From assembly GCA_004357505.1 (NCBI GenBank), contig SMWC01000049.1, forward strand, positions 1 through 23,282: a stretch of 23,282 nucleotides of DNA, read 5' to 3'. The position numbers and the translations under genes are program-made. Numbering within the stretch: position 1 is the stretch's first letter; each line of letters opens with the position of its first letter. The notes under the pieces are model-generated. The model saw nothing but the letters and a program-made list of their open reading frames with translations, had not been told where the DNA came from and did not search any database. Source of the stretch: Gammaproteobacteria bacterium (GTDB lineage: Bacteria; Pseudomonadota; Gammaproteobacteria; Steroidobacterales; Rariloculaceae). Below are positions 5,881-15,158 of the stretch, in pieces.

Positions 5881-7604
5881 GCAGGCACCGCAAATCCTAC
5901 ATCGTCGTCTGGAGCCGCTGGCGAAGCACCGCGTTGCTCGGCGTCTTTATTCTGGCCGGCTTGATGCTGGAGGCACGGGTCCTTTATCTGCAGATAATGG
6001 AAAAGGAATTTCTCGAAGCTCAGGGTGACGATCGGCATCTAAGAACCGTACAGATCTCTGCCCACCGCGGGCCGATCACCGATCGCTACGGTGAGCCGTT
6101 GGCGGTCAGTACACCGGTAGACAGCATCTGGGCCGCTCCGCGGGAGCTGATGCCGGCCCTCGAGCGGTTAGGCGAGCTGGCCGAGGTGCTGGAACTGGAC
6201 CTTGACTGGATCGCCCGGCGGATCACGAGCAATCTCGATCGCGAGTTCGTCTATCTGCGACGTCATCTGCGCCCCGACCATGCCGCCCGGGTTTTGCAAT
6301 TGGGCCTGCCGGGTGTCAGCGCGCTCAGGGAATATCGCCGCTATTACCCGGCCGGTGAGGTAGCCGGTCACCTGATCGGCTTCACCGATATCGATGATCG
6401 CGGCCAGGAAGGACTTGAACTCGCCTACGACTACTGGCTTAGCGGTGAGATCGGTGCCAAACGAGTCCTCCAGGATCGGCTCGGCCGAGTCATCGAAGAC
6501 GTCGAGCTGATCCGTACGGCGCAGCCCGGCCGAACCTTGAGGACCAGCATCGATCTGCGCATCCAATATCTTGCGTACCGGGAGTTAAAGCAGGCTGTAG
6601 CCGAGAACCACGCGCTCTCCGGTTCGGTCGTCATCTTGGACGTGACCACCGGCGAGGTGCTGGCGATGGTCAACCAACCCGGTTACAACCCGAATGACCG
6701 GGCCCAGCTTGAGGCTGCCCGCTACCGCAATCGGGCGGTAACGGACATATTCGAACCGGGCTCGAGTTTCAAGCCGTTCATCGTTGCGGCTGCGCTCGAA
6801 TCCGGTCGCTACGAACCGAGTTCGATCATCGACACGACGCCGGGATATCTGCGCGTCGGCGGTAAGATTCTGACGCAGGACAACAACAACCTCGGCAAGA
6901 TCGATATCACCACGATGCTCGCCAAGTCGAGCAGCGTTGGCGCGGCAAAGCTCGGCCTGGAGCTCGAACGGGAGCAGCTCTGGGCGGTCCTGTCGAACTT
7001 CGGCATCGGCCGCTTGACCGACAGTGGATTTCCGGGCGAGTCCGCCGGCGTGCTCAACGATCCGCGATACTGGCGACCGGTCGGGCAGGCGACACTGGCG
7101 TACGGCTATGGCCTGTCGGTCACGGCGCTGCAGCTTGCCCAGGCCTACAGCGTGATCGCCGCCGACGGCATCCGCCGGCCCATCTCGCTGCTCGCGCAGG
7201 ATGACCGCACGGCGGGTCAACGGGTCGTGTCGGTGGATACGGCGCGCGCGCTGCGAGCCATGCTCGAGATCGTGGTTTCTCCGGCGGGCACCGGGCAACG
7301 TGCCTCGATCGTAAACTTTCGCGTGGCCGGCAAGACTGGCACCGCGAAGAAATTCAGCCTCGGTGGATATGCAGACGATCGCTATCTCGCGGTCTTTGCC
7401 GGGCTGGTTCCGGCCAGTGATCCGAAGCTCGTCGCCGTGGTTGTGATCGACGAACCCCAGGGCCAGGATTATTCGGGTGGCGAAGTAGCCGCGCCGGTAT
7501 TTGCGCGGATCCTGTCGGGCGTCTTGCGCCTGTTGGCGATTCCGCCCGACGCATTGCTAACGCCGCCACTGATGATCATGGCCCAGGCGGAGGTTGCTCC
7601 ATGA
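5877..7604 (+). CDS. ftsI: Peptidoglycan D,D-transpeptidase FtsI (PBP3), with an atypical SxN motif
   Basis: FtsI cross-links septal peptidoglycan in partnership with the glycosyltransferase FtsW. The 575-residue product (E. coli 588) has one membrane anchor (about residues 18-38), a non-catalytic dimerisation domain opening with HRGPITDRYGEPLAV, and a transpeptidase domain. The nucleophile motif SSFK is at 296-299 within FEPGSSFKPF, and KTGT is at 486-489 within VAGKTGTAKKF. The second motif, normally Ser-x-Asn (SSN in E. coli), reads Ser-Ser-Ser at 351-353 (codons TCG AGC AGC, 6927-6935), so the usual Asn is Ser. All else looks functional. The ATG at 5877 overlaps the ftsL stop, and the gene ends overlapping the murE start. 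Confidence 0.97.
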   Translation: MSRHRKSYIVVWSRWRSTALLGVFILAGLMLEARVLYLQIMEKEFLEAQGDDRHLRTVQISAHRGPITDRYGEPLAVSTPVDSIWAAPRELMPALERLGELAEVLELDLDWIARRITSNLDREFVYLRRHLRPDHAARVLQLGLPGVSALREYRRYYPAGEVAGHLIGFTDIDDRGQEGLELAYDYWLSGEIGAKRVLQDRLGRVIEDVELIRTAQPGRTLRTSIDLRIQYLAYRELKQAVAENHALSGSVVILDVTTGEVLAMVNQPGYNPNDRAQLEAARYRNRAVTDIFEPGSSFKPFIVAAALESGRYEPSSIIDTTPGYLRVGGKILTQDNNNLGKIDITTMLAKSSSVGAAKLGLELEREQLWAVLSNFGIGRLTDSGFPGESAGVLNDPRYWRPVGQATLAYGYGLSVTALQLAQAYSVIAADGIRRPISLLAQDDRTAGQRVVSVDTARALRAMLEIVVSPAGTGQRASIVNFRVAGKTGTAKKFSLGGYADDRYLAVFAGLVPASDPKLVAVVVIDEPQGQDYSGGEVAAPVFARILSGVLRLLAIPPDALLTPPLMIMAQAEVAP

Positions 7605-9070
7605 TGGCGGCCCTGGCGACAGCGGCGATGACGCTGGGGGAGTTGTTCGGTTCGGCCGCCGGAGACCTGGGTGGCGTCCAAGTTCAGGATCTGGTGCTCG
7701 ACAGTCGGCAGGCCGGGCCCGGCGCCGCCTTTCTCGCAGTGCCGGGTACGCAGAGTCACGGCTTGGATTACCTCGACGACGCACTTGCTCGTGGTGCGGT
7801 GGTGGTCGTTTATGAGCCCTCGGCAGACCATCAGGAAGTGGCCGCACCGAGCATTGCCGTTCCCGGACTCAAGGCACGACTCGGCGCTCTCGCACGGGTC
7901 TTTTTCGCCTACGAGGCCGAGCCGCCGACACTGGCCGGGGTCACCGGTACGAACGGCAAGAGTACGGTGGCGCATCTGCTCGCCGAGGCGCAAACGCTTC
8001 ACGGTACGCCATGCGGCTACCTCGGCACGCTGGGTCAGGGTGTCCCACCGCACGTTGTCGCGCAATCCCTGACGACGCCCGATTGTTTGACGCTACACAG
8101 AACGCTGCACTCCATGTCGGTGAGCCATGCAGCGATCGAGGTCTCATCGCATGCGCTGGCCCAGGACCGAATCGCCGGACTGGAGTTCGGTACCGCCGTC
8201 TTTACCAATTTGTCCCGCGATCACCTCGACTACCACGGTGATCTTGCGAGTTACAGAGATGCCAAAGCGCGCTTGTTTAATTTACCGACTCTGCAACACG
8301 CGGTGCTTTTTGCCGACGATCCATTCAGCCCGGTTCTGGCACGGCAGCTCGACGCAGCGGTGACACGATTTGACGTGAGTCTGCAACAAGACGCCGATAT
8401 TCGTGGCCGCCTGGTCAACGCCGACTGGCACGGGATCAAACTTGAGGTGCGGGGTCCTGGAGGGTCGGGCGTGATTCGGTCCTCGCTGGTCGGCGATTTC
8501 AACGCCGAGAATCTATTGCTGGCGCTGGGGGCATTGATGGCCTGGGATGTGTCGCTGGCGGACGCTTGTGAATTGCTGGGCAAATGCTCGAGTCTCGCCG
8601 GCCGCATGCAGGTATTCGGCGGTGATCACGGCAAGCCGCGGGTCGTCGTCGATTTCGCCCACACGCCAGCCGCTCTGGCAAGCGTACTTGAGAATCTGCG
8701 TCGACTGACTAGCGCCGAGCTGTGGTGCGTGTTCGGTTGTGGCGGACAGCGAGACTCGGGTAAGCGAGCTGCCATGGGCACGGCGGCCGCGCGACTCGCG
8801 GAGCACATCGTACTGACCGATGACAATCCTCGGGACGAGGATCCGGGCGTGATTGTCGCTGACATTCGCGCCGGGATGGCTGCGCATCCCGATGTCTGGA
8901 TCGAGCACGATCGGCGCAGAGCGATTACCGATGCTATCAACCAGGCTCACGCGGACGATGTGGTGCTGGTGGCGGGGAAGGGCCACGAAGAGTCGCAATG
9001 GGTCGCTGGCGAGCAACGGAAATTCAGCGACCGCGCCGTCGTCGAAGAGGCGTTGGGAGAACGAGCGTGA
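7601..9070 (+). CDS. murE: UDP-MurNAc-L-Ala-D-Glu:meso-diaminopimelate ligase MurE
   Basis: MurE adds the third amino acid of the peptidoglycan stem in the cytoplasm. The 489-residue product has the three Mur-ligase domains: N-terminal UDP-binding (DLVLDSRQAGPGAAFLAV), the ATPase P-loop GTNGKST at 116-122, the region with the carbamylated lysine (YRDAKARLF, Lys 222), and the C-terminal domain with DDNPRDEDP. The DNPR signature at 408-411 indicates specificity for meso-diaminopimelate rather than lysine, consistent with a Gram-negative wall. GKGHEESQ near residue 460 is also typical. The start ATG at 7601 is preceded by GGAGG (7589-7593, 7-nt spacer) and overlaps the ftsI stop; a second in-frame ATG follows at 7604. 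Confidence 0.97.
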   Translation: MMAALATAAMTLGELFGSAAGDLGGVQVQDLVLDSRQAGPGAAFLAVPGTQSHGLDYLDDALARGAVVVVYEPSADHQEVAAPSIAVPGLKARLGALARVFFAYEAEPPTLAGVTGTNGKSTVAHLLAEAQTLHGTPCGYLGTLGQGVPPHVVAQSLTTPDCLTLHRTLHSMSVSHAAIEVSSHALAQDRIAGLEFGTAVFTNLSRDHLDYHGDLASYRDAKARLFNLPTLQHAVLFADDPFSPVLARQLDAAVTRFDVSLQQDADIRGRLVNADWHGIKLEVRGPGGSGVIRSSLVGDFNAENLLLALGALMAWDVSLADACELLGKCSSLAGRMQVFGGDHGKPRVVVDFAHTPAALASVLENLRRLTSAELWCVFGCGGQRDSGKRAAMGTAAARLAEHIVLTDDNPRDEDPGVIVADIRAGMAAHPDVWIEHDRRRAITDAINQAHADDVVLVAGKGHEESQWVAGEQRKFSDRAVVEEALGERA

Positions 9071-10440
9071 TGTCCCGGACGTTAGCGGCAGTCGCGGAGA
9101 AGCTTCAAGTCAACCTGATCGGCGAGGATGCCAGCTTCGGCCCGATCAGTATCGACAGCCGCAGCCTGAACGGCGGCGCATTGTTCGTCGCGATCGAAGG
9201 CAAGAATTTCGACGGTAACGATTTTGTCGCGGATGCCCGCTCCCGGGGTGCTGTGGGTGCGCTCGTATCTCGCCGCGCGAAGGTCCCTCTGCCGCAAATT
9301 AAGGTTGCCGATACCCGCATTGCATTCGGGCAGATGGCGCGTGCTTGGAGAGAAAACGTCCCGATACCAGTCGTGGCCGTGACCGGTAGTAACGGCAAGA
9401 CCACGGTCAAGGATCTCATCGCGAACATTCTAAGGTGTCAGCGCAATGTCTGTGTAACCGAGGGCAATCTGAACAACGACATCGGCGTGCCGTTAACACT
9501 GATGGCGTTGGACGAGACGCACGACGCGATGGTAGTCGAGTTGGGTGCCAATCACTTAGGCGAGATTGACTATCTGAGCAGTCTTGTGCAGCCGACGGTT
9601 GGCGTGATCACGAATGCTTACGCCGCACATCTGGAAGGGTTTGGTTCGGTCGCAGGTGTCGCTGCGGCGAAAGGTGAGCTGCTCGATCACTTACCTCGCG
9701 CCGGAACCGCGGTAATCAGCGCTGATGATGAATTCTGCGAGGATTGGCGGGCGCGTAGCCGAGCTGAGACCGTCCTGACTTTTGGACTTGCCGCCGGCGC
9801 CGACTGTACCGTGAGCGGAGAGATTGTCGCTGAGACCGCCGCTTGCCAGTTTACGATGCAGCTTCCAGAAGGCGAGCGCGTGGACATTGATCTGCCCCTC
9901 GCCGGTCGGCACAACGTGCTGAACGCACTGGCGGCTGCGGCGGCCGCACACGCACTCGGGACAGTGCCCGAAGACATTATTCACGGACTCAATAGCGCCC
10001 ACGCCGTTCACGGTCGCCTGCACGTCGTATGGCGGCGCGACGGCGCGGCCATTATCGACGACAGTTACAACGCCAATCCGGCCTCGGTTCGTGCCGCACT
10101 GGATTACCTCGCGCAAGCGAGTGGTACGCGAGTCCTGGTACTGGGCGATATGGCAGAGCTCGGAGATTCGGCGGAGGCGCTCCACCGCGAGATCGGGCAG
10201 TACGCGACCGGTCGTTGTGACGTACTGCTGACGGTCGGGCCGCTGAGCCGGCAGGCTGCTGACGCGTTCGGTAATGCGGGCCGGTCGTTTGCAGATACCG
10301 CGTCGCTGGGCAAAGCAGCCGAAGCCATGCTGGCGGAAGACGTGACACTCCTCGTTAAGGGTTCCCGGATCATGGGTCTGGATCAGCTCGTGAGTTTGCT
10401 CACAAGCGACGGCATGGCCGGCGCGGAGACGCCATGCTGA
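9070..10440 (+). CDS. murF: UDP-MurNAc-tripeptide:D-alanyl-D-alanine ligase MurF
   Basis: MurF attaches the D-Ala-D-Ala dipeptide to complete UDP-MurNAc-pentapeptide. The product is 456 residues (E. coli 452). The N-terminal domain carries ISIDSRSLNGGALFVAI, the central domain the P-loop GSNGKTT at 106-112 and the following LNNDIGVPLTL, and the C-terminal domain DDSYNANPASVRAAL and VLGDMAELGDSAEALH. The ATG at 9070 shares one base with the murE stop (TGATG). A GTG at 9067, three bases earlier and in frame, sits at better spacing from GGGAG (9055-9059) and may be the true start. The D-Ala-D-Ala ligase that supplies its substrate is not encoded in this window. Confidence 0.96.
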   Translation: MSRTLAAVAEKLQVNLIGEDASFGPISIDSRSLNGGALFVAIEGKNFDGNDFVADARSRGAVGALVSRRAKVPLPQIKVADTRIAFGQMARAWRENVPIPVVAVTGSNGKTTVKDLIANILRCQRNVCVTEGNLNNDIGVPLTLMALDETHDAMVVELGANHLGEIDYLSSLVQPTVGVITNAYAAHLEGFGSVAGVAAAKGELLDHLPRAGTAVISADDEFCEDWRARSRAETVLTFGLAAGADCTVSGEIVAETAACQFTMQLPEGERVDIDLPLAGRHNVLNALAAAAAAHALGTVPEDIIHGLNSAHAVHGRLHVVWRRDGAAIIDDSYNANPASVRAALDYLAQASGTRVLVLGDMAELGDSAEALHREIGQYATGRCDVLLTVGPLSRQAADAFGNAGRSFADTASLGKAAEAMLAEDVTLLVKGSRIMGLDQLVSLLTSDGMAGAETPC

Positions 10441-11522
10441 TCTATCTCGCCGAGTATCTGACACGCTTTCATTCGGGCTTTAATGTCTTTGGTTACTTGA
10501 CGCTGCGCGCGATTCTCAGCGCGCTTACCGCGTTGGTGCTGTCGTTCGCTTTGGGCCCCGCCGTGATCCAGCGACTCTCTCTACGACGTATCGGTCAATC
10601 AGTGCGGCAACTCGGGCCTGAGACTCATCTACCTAAAGCCGGCACGCCAACGATGGGAGGGGCGTTGATATTGCTTGCCATCGTCGTGAGCACATTGCTC
10701 TGGAGCGACCTGAGCAATCGCTTCATCTGGATAGTCCTGATCGTGACGCTGGCCTTCGGTGCCATCGGTTTTCTGGACGACTACTTGAAGGTCATTGTCG
10801 GCGACTCCAAAGGCCTGCGTCCGTCCAGAAAGTTCTTCTGGCAGTCGGTGGTCGGGATAGGCGGGGCACTGGTGCTGTACCTGACTGCGGACAATCCCGC
10901 TGTCGAAAGGGCGCTCCTGATTCCCTATTTCAAAGACACGATGATACCGATGAGTATCTTCGTTTACGTTCCATTTACCTATCTGGTCATCGTCGGCTCA
11001 TCCAACGCCGTGAATCTTACCGACGGTCTGGATGGGCTAGCGATCATGCCGACGGTACTGGTTGGCAGTGCTTTAGGTATTTTCGCCTACGCCGCAGGCA
11101 ATGTGGTGTTCTCAGGTTATCTTGGTATTCCGTACGTTGCGGGGTCCGGAGAGATGTTGGTTTTCTGTGCGGCCCTGGCTGGCGCCGGCCTGGGCTTCTT
11201 GTGGTTCAACACCTATCCCGCGCAGGTCTTTATGGGGGACATCGGGGCGTTAGCGCTCGGTGCAGCCCTGGGCCTCGTGGCTGTGGTGGTGAGGCAAGAA
11301 CTGGTGTTGTTCATTATGGGCGGTGTATTCGTCGTCGAAACCGTCTCGGTCATTATCCAGGTTGCCTCCTACAAGATGACAGGCCGGCGTGTTTTTCGCA
11401 TGGCCCCGTTGCACCATCACTTCGAGCTCAAAGGCTGGGCCGAACCCAAAGTGATAGTGCGTTTTTGGATCATTACGGTGATTCTGGTTCTAATTGGATT
11501 GGCAAGTCTGAAAATTAGATGA
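10434..11522 (+). CDS. mraY: Phospho-N-acetylmuramoyl-pentapeptide transferase MraY
   Basis: MraY transfers phospho-MurNAc-pentapeptide to undecaprenyl phosphate, making lipid I at the inner membrane. The 362-residue product (E. coli 360) is a polytopic membrane protein with about ten hydrophobic segments. Family signatures are all present: PKAGTPTMGG near residue 70, the catalytic aspartates in FLDDYLKV (113-120), NLTDGLDGLA (194-203), FMGDIGALALG (266-276) with a catalytic Asp, and the triple histidine HHHFELKGW starting at 327. The ATG at 10434 lies inside the end of murF (7-nt overlap) and is preceded by GGAG at 5-nt spacing. The stop overlaps the murD start (ATGA). Confidence 0.97.
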   Translation: MLIYLAEYLTRFHSGFNVFGYLTLRAILSALTALVLSFALGPAVIQRLSLRRIGQSVRQLGPETHLPKAGTPTMGGALILLAIVVSTLLWSDLSNRFIWIVLIVTLAFGAIGFLDDYLKVIVGDSKGLRPSRKFFWQSVVGIGGALVLYLTADNPAVERALLIPYFKDTMIPMSIFVYVPFTYLVIVGSSNAVNLTDGLDGLAIMPTVLVGSALGIFAYAAGNVVFSGYLGIPYVAGSGEMLVFCAALAGAGLGFLWFNTYPAQVFMGDIGALALGAALGLVAVVVRQELVLFIMGGVFVVETVSVIIQVASYKMTGRRVFRMAPLHHHFELKGWAEPKVIVRFWIITVILVLIGLASLKIR

Positions 11523-12904
11523 CAAGTAGTGTTAGCCGGATCGTCACACAATACGATGAGAGCGCAGTGAGCACTGCCGCGCAGGACAGCGGGACTCTGG
11601 TGGTGGGACTCGGTGTCACGGGTCTCGCTACGGCACGGTATCTCGCTGCGCAGGGCGTCGACGTCACGGTGATCGACAGCCGTCGGGCACCGCCCGGCCT
11701 CGCCGAGTTGCGGCAGACTCATCCCGAGATACCCGTGATTATCGAGAGTGAGGATCCGCGTTGGCTCGAGGGTGTCGGCCAGGTTGTGTTGTCACCGGGG
11801 CTCGGGCTCGATACACCGATTGCACGCCACGCCAGAAAAGCAGGAATTCCTCTGCTTGGCGATATTGAGTTGTTCGCGCGCGCAGCGAAAGCACCGGTGC
11901 TGGCGGTAACGGGATCCAATGGCAAAAGCACGGTCGTGACGCTGCTCGAGCGCATGTTGGCAGCGACGGGGCTCGATGTCGCCGCGGGCGGCAACCTGGG
12001 CCCGCCGGCGCTGCAGCTGTTAGAGCAGCCCGCCGCCACCTATCTGCTGGAGATATCGAGTTTTCAACTGGAGACTACCGAGGGCCTGAAACCGCTGGCC
12101 GCTGCCGTGCTCAATGTTTCCCCGGATCATCTGGATCGGCATGGGAGCCTTGCGGAGTACGCGGAATTGAAGTCGAAGCTGTTGCGCGCCGCGAATACGG
12201 CGGTGTTCAATTGGGATGATCCGCTGGTTCGGACGATGGGCCTAGAACATCCGCGGGCGATTCCCTTTTCGCTGCGCGAGAGTCCCGATAACGGTTACGG
12301 CATTATTCAACATCAGGGTGAACGCTGGCTTGCGCGGCAGCGGCAACCGTTGTTGCCTGTGGCTGCCATGCGTCTGCGGGGCTCGCACAATGAAGCCAAC
12401 GCTCTAGCCGCGCTGGCGCTCAGCGCGGAGCTTGAGCGCGATCTCGCACCCCAGCTGGAGGCCTTGGAGCAGTTCGCAGGGTTACCGCATCGCTGCCAGT
12501 GGATTGGGGAGAAAGACGGCGTCACTTTTATAAACGATTCCAAGGGCACCAACGTTGCCGCTAGTGTAGCCGCGCTCGAAGGTCTTAAGGGTCCGTTTGT
12601 GCTGATCGCGGGCGGTCAGAGTAAAGGCGCCGACTTTAGCGCGCTCGCCGCTAGCGCGCGCGGAAAACTGATCGCTGCGGTGCTAATAGGCGAGGATGCG
12701 GCACAACTCGAAGCGGCGTTATCGAACAGCTGTCCGACTAGGGTCGCGGCGGACCTTGCTGCCGCGGTCAATCTCGCCTGGGCGTTCGCGACCAGCGGCA
12801 CAACGATACTGCTGTCACCCGCATGCGCGAGCCTGGACATGTTTAGAGACTACGCACACAGGGGCGAGACCTATGTCGCTGCTGTGCAGGAATTGTTGCA
12901 ATGA
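11519..12904 (+). CDS. murD: UDP-MurNAc-L-alanine:D-glutamate ligase MurD
   Basis: MurD adds D-glutamate to UDP-MurNAc-L-Ala. The 461-residue product shows a Rossmann-like UDP domain (TLVVGLGVTGLATARYL, then VIDSRRAPPGL), the P-loop GSNGKST at 132-138, NLGPPALQLL, LNVSPDHLDRHGSLAEYAELK, and the C-terminal FINDSKGTN with LIAGGQSKGADF. The product is slightly longer than E. coli MurD (438) at the N-terminus. The ATG at 11519 overlaps the mraY stop but has no visible Shine-Dalgarno sequence. An in-frame GTG at 11567 (residue 17) would give a family-length N-terminus, so the exact start is uncertain. The 3' end overlaps ftsW (ATGA). Confidence 0.95.
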   Translation: MTSSVSRIVTQYDESAVSTAAQDSGTLVVGLGVTGLATARYLAAQGVDVTVIDSRRAPPGLAELRQTHPEIPVIIESEDPRWLEGVGQVVLSPGLGLDTPIARHARKAGIPLLGDIELFARAAKAPVLAVTGSNGKSTVVTLLERMLAATGLDVAAGGNLGPPALQLLEQPAATYLLEISSFQLETTEGLKPLAAAVLNVSPDHLDRHGSLAEYAELKSKLLRAANTAVFNWDDPLVRTMGLEHPRAIPFSLRESPDNGYGIIQHQGERWLARQRQPLLPVAAMRLRGSHNEANALAALALSAELERDLAPQLEALEQFAGLPHRCQWIGEKDGVTFINDSKGTNVAASVAALEGLKGPFVLIAGGQSKGADFSALAASARGKLIAAVLIGEDAAQLEAALSNSCPTRVAADLAAAVNLAWAFATSGTTILLSPACASLDMFRDYAHRGETYVAAVQELLQ

Positions 12905-14067
12905 GCCAGCATCTGCAAGTTCGCGGCTTCAATCTGGACGGGCCGTCGCTGGCGGCCATTATTGCGCTCATGGTGTTAGGTGCAGTCATGGTGAGTTCTG
13001 CGTCGATTTCGCTCGCGGACCAGGAGATCGGCGAACCGCTGTTCTTTCTGCTGCGGCAACTCGGCGCCCTCCTCATCGGTTGTCTCGTCGCGTTGGCCGC
13101 GATGCTGATTCCTACGGAGGTTTGGTTTCGGCTCAACTGGCTGTTGTTGTTGGGCAGCATGGCGCTACTCATATCAGTGCTTCTGCCGGGACTCGGTCAC
13201 ACGGTGAATGGCAGCACGCGCTGGTTGGATTTCGGGCTGCTGACGTTGCAACCGTCCGAACCTGCCCGCATGTGTCTGATTCTCTATCTCGCAAGCTATG
13301 TCGTTCGCCATCAACGGGAACTTGGCGCGAGTTTCCTGGGTTTCTTGAAGCCGATGCTGATTGTCACGTTGGCGTGCGCGTTGCTGTTGGCGGAACCAGA
13401 CTTTGGTGCTGCGGTGGTGTTAACCGTGACAAGCATGGGTCTGCTATTTATCGGTGGCGCGAGACTGCGGGACTTCGTGTTGTCATTCTTCGTGGCGTTG
13501 GTTGCGTTATCGGTGCTCGCGCTCTCGTCCAGTTACCGAATGCAACGTCTGACGACCTTCTTGGACCCATGGGCCGATCCTTATGCGAGCGGCTTCCAGC
13601 TGACGCAATCGCTGATCGCCGTCGGCCGAGGCAACTGGTTCGGCGTCGGTCTCGGCGAGAGTGTGCAGAAACTTTTTTATCTGCCGGAGGCTCATACTGA
13701 CTTCGTATTCGCGGTCTTGGCCGAAGAGCTTGGCTTCGTCGGCGTGACGCTGGTCGTGTTCTTGTTCGGTGTGATCGTGTTGAGAGCCGTTGCGCTGGGC
13801 CCCAAAGCGGCTGCGTTGGGTATGCCGTTTCACGGCCTCGTTAGTACGGGAATTGCGCTGACACTCGGACTGCAAGCGTTCATCAATATGGGAGTCAACA
13901 CGGGTCTGCTGCCTACCAAGGGGCTGACGTTGCCGTTGATCAGCTATGGTCGCACGAGTGCGGTTATCACGCTGCTGTCGTTAGGTTTGCTGATACGTAT
14001 TCACCACGAGGTCCAGCTGGCCGTCCGGCAGGCCGAGACTCGACCACACAGGAAACAGCAGCGGTGA
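12901..14067 (+). CDS. ftsW: SEDS peptidoglycan glycosyltransferase FtsW
   Basis: FtsW polymerises lipid II into septal glycan strands and works with FtsI. The 388-residue product has about ten membrane segments. SEDS signatures present: GSTRWLDFG then PSEPARM at 118-124, AEPDFGAAVVL, the loop FLDPWADPYASGFQLTQSL, and YLPEAHTDFVFAVLAEELGF with the catalytic-site Asp at 267. Near the C-terminus, GLTLPLISYG is followed by Arg-Thr-Ser, where FtsW proteins I recall (E. coli) have Gly-Ser-Ser. The ATG at 12901 overlaps the murD stop and is preceded by AGGA at 9-nt spacing. The end overlaps murG (GTGA). Confidence 0.96.
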   Translation: MSQHLQVRGFNLDGPSLAAIIALMVLGAVMVSSASISLADQEIGEPLFFLLRQLGALLIGCLVALAAMLIPTEVWFRLNWLLLLGSMALLISVLLPGLGHTVNGSTRWLDFGLLTLQPSEPARMCLILYLASYVVRHQRELGASFLGFLKPMLIVTLACALLLAEPDFGAAVVLTVTSMGLLFIGGARLRDFVLSFFVALVALSVLALSSSYRMQRLTTFLDPWADPYASGFQLTQSLIAVGRGNWFGVGLGESVQKLFYLPEAHTDFVFAVLAEELGFVGVTLVVFLFGVIVLRAVALGPKAAALGMPFHGLVSTGIALTLGLQAFINMGVNTGLLPTKGLTLPLISYGRTSAVITLLSLGLLIRIHHEVQLAVRQAETRPHRKQQR

Positions 14068-15158
14068 GTCGCGGCCCGATCATGATTCTCGCCGGCGGGA
14101 CGGGCGGCCACGTCTTTCCAGGACTTGCGGTTGCGAGGGTTCTTCGCGAGCGTGCCAGCACCGTTATCTGGATGGGTACGCGTCAGGGGCTTGAGGCGCG
14201 CCTCGTACCGGAAGCCGGCATCGAGATGGAATGGATTTCGGTTGCGGCCTTACGCGGGCGCGGCCCACTGGCCTGGTTAACGGCACCGTTTCGGCTGCTC
14301 CTGGCCCTCCTCCAGGCGCTCTCGGCGTTGCGCCGCCGCCGGCCGGTTGCAGTGCTCGGCTTGGGGGGCTTCGTCTCAGGTCCCGGCGGGCTTGCCGCAT
14401 GGCTAACCCGCAGACCGTTACTGATTCACGAGCAAAATGCCGTTGCGGGTACGACCAATCGTATTCTGGCGCGCTTCGCGCAGCGAGTCTTCAGCGCGTT
14501 TCCACACAGTTTTCCGGCGAGCGTCGATGCCGAACTCATCGGTAACCCGGTGCGGCACTCGATTCTGGCGCTGCCCATCCCGGCGGAGCGCTTCGCATCT
14601 CGAGTGGGACCTGACAGGGTGCTGCGAGTGCTGGTCCTCGGTGGCAGCCAGGGCGCCCGAGTTCTGAATCAGCAGGTTCCGGCTGCATTGGCTCGGCTGC
14701 CACGCGAACTTGCGTTGACAGTCTGGCATCAAGCGGGCTTAGGTCTAGATGACGCCCAAGCGGCGTATTCCCGAACGTCTCTCGAGCCCAGACTCGATGC
14801 GTTCATCGAGGATATGGCCGCGGCCTATGGCTGGGCAGATCTGGTAATTTGTCGTGCCGGGGCGCTGACCGTGGCCGAACTGGCCGCAGCGGGGGTCGGC
14901 GCCGTCCTGATTCCGTTGCCTCGCGCCATCAATGACCACCAGCTTAAGAACGCGATGAGCTTCGCCTCGCAAGGCGCGGGCGTTGTGATTCCGGAAAGAG
15001 AGCTCGATTCGGCGCGCCTGGCCGACGAGCTCGCCACATTCTTGGCCGATCACGGGGCGCTGTTGCGCCTGGCGGAACACGCCCGCGCTCAGGCGAAGCC
15101 GCGTGCCGCAGAGATTCTGGCGGATGCCTGCCTGGAGCTAGCGGAGGCGCGCCCATGA
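14064..15158 (+). CDS. murG: UDP-GlcNAc:lipid I N-acetylglucosaminyltransferase MurG
   Basis: MurG converts lipid I to lipid II at the cytoplasmic face of the inner membrane. The 364-residue product is a GT-B fold enzyme with MILAGGTGGHVFPGLAVA at residues 7-24 (lipid I side), GFVSGPGGLAAW, HEQNAVAGTTNRIL from 122, GGSQGARVLN from 193, and the UDP-GlcNAc-binding block CRAGALTVAELAAAG from 263 followed by PLPRAINDHQLKNA. It starts with GTG at 14064, overlapping the ftsW stop, with AGGA 10 nt upstream; an ATG at 14082 would remove six residues. It ends overlapping murC (ATGA). Confidence 0.97.
   Translation: MSRGPIMILAGGTGGHVFPGLAVARVLRERASTVIWMGTRQGLEARLVPEAGIEMEWISVAALRGRGPLAWLTAPFRLLLALLQALSALRRRRPVAVLGLGGFVSGPGGLAAWLTRRPLLIHEQNAVAGTTNRILARFAQRVFSAFPHSFPASVDAELIGNPVRHSILALPIPAERFASRVGPDRVLRVLVLGGSQGARVLNQQVPAALARLPRELALTVWHQAGLGLDDAQAAYSRTSLEPRLDAFIEDMAAAYGWADLVICRAGALTVAELAAAGVGAVLIPLPRAINDHQLKNAMSFASQGAGVVIPERELDSARLADELATFLADHGALLRLAEHARAQAKPRAAEILADACLELAEARP

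Noticed and set aside
8965..8972. Chi-like octamer GCTGGTGG here and at 22233-22240
   Set aside because: Two copies in 23 kb of GC-rich DNA are unremarkable, and Chi function is only established for enteric RecBCD.
9691..10464. A 257-codon minus-strand open frame opposite murF and the mraY start
   Set aside because: It is a shadow of murF with no domain features.
12696..13700. A 334-codon plus-strand open frame spanning the murD/ftsW junction
   Set aside because: It lies out of frame over two certain genes, is rich in Arg, Ser and Cys as shadow frames are, and has no recognisable motif.
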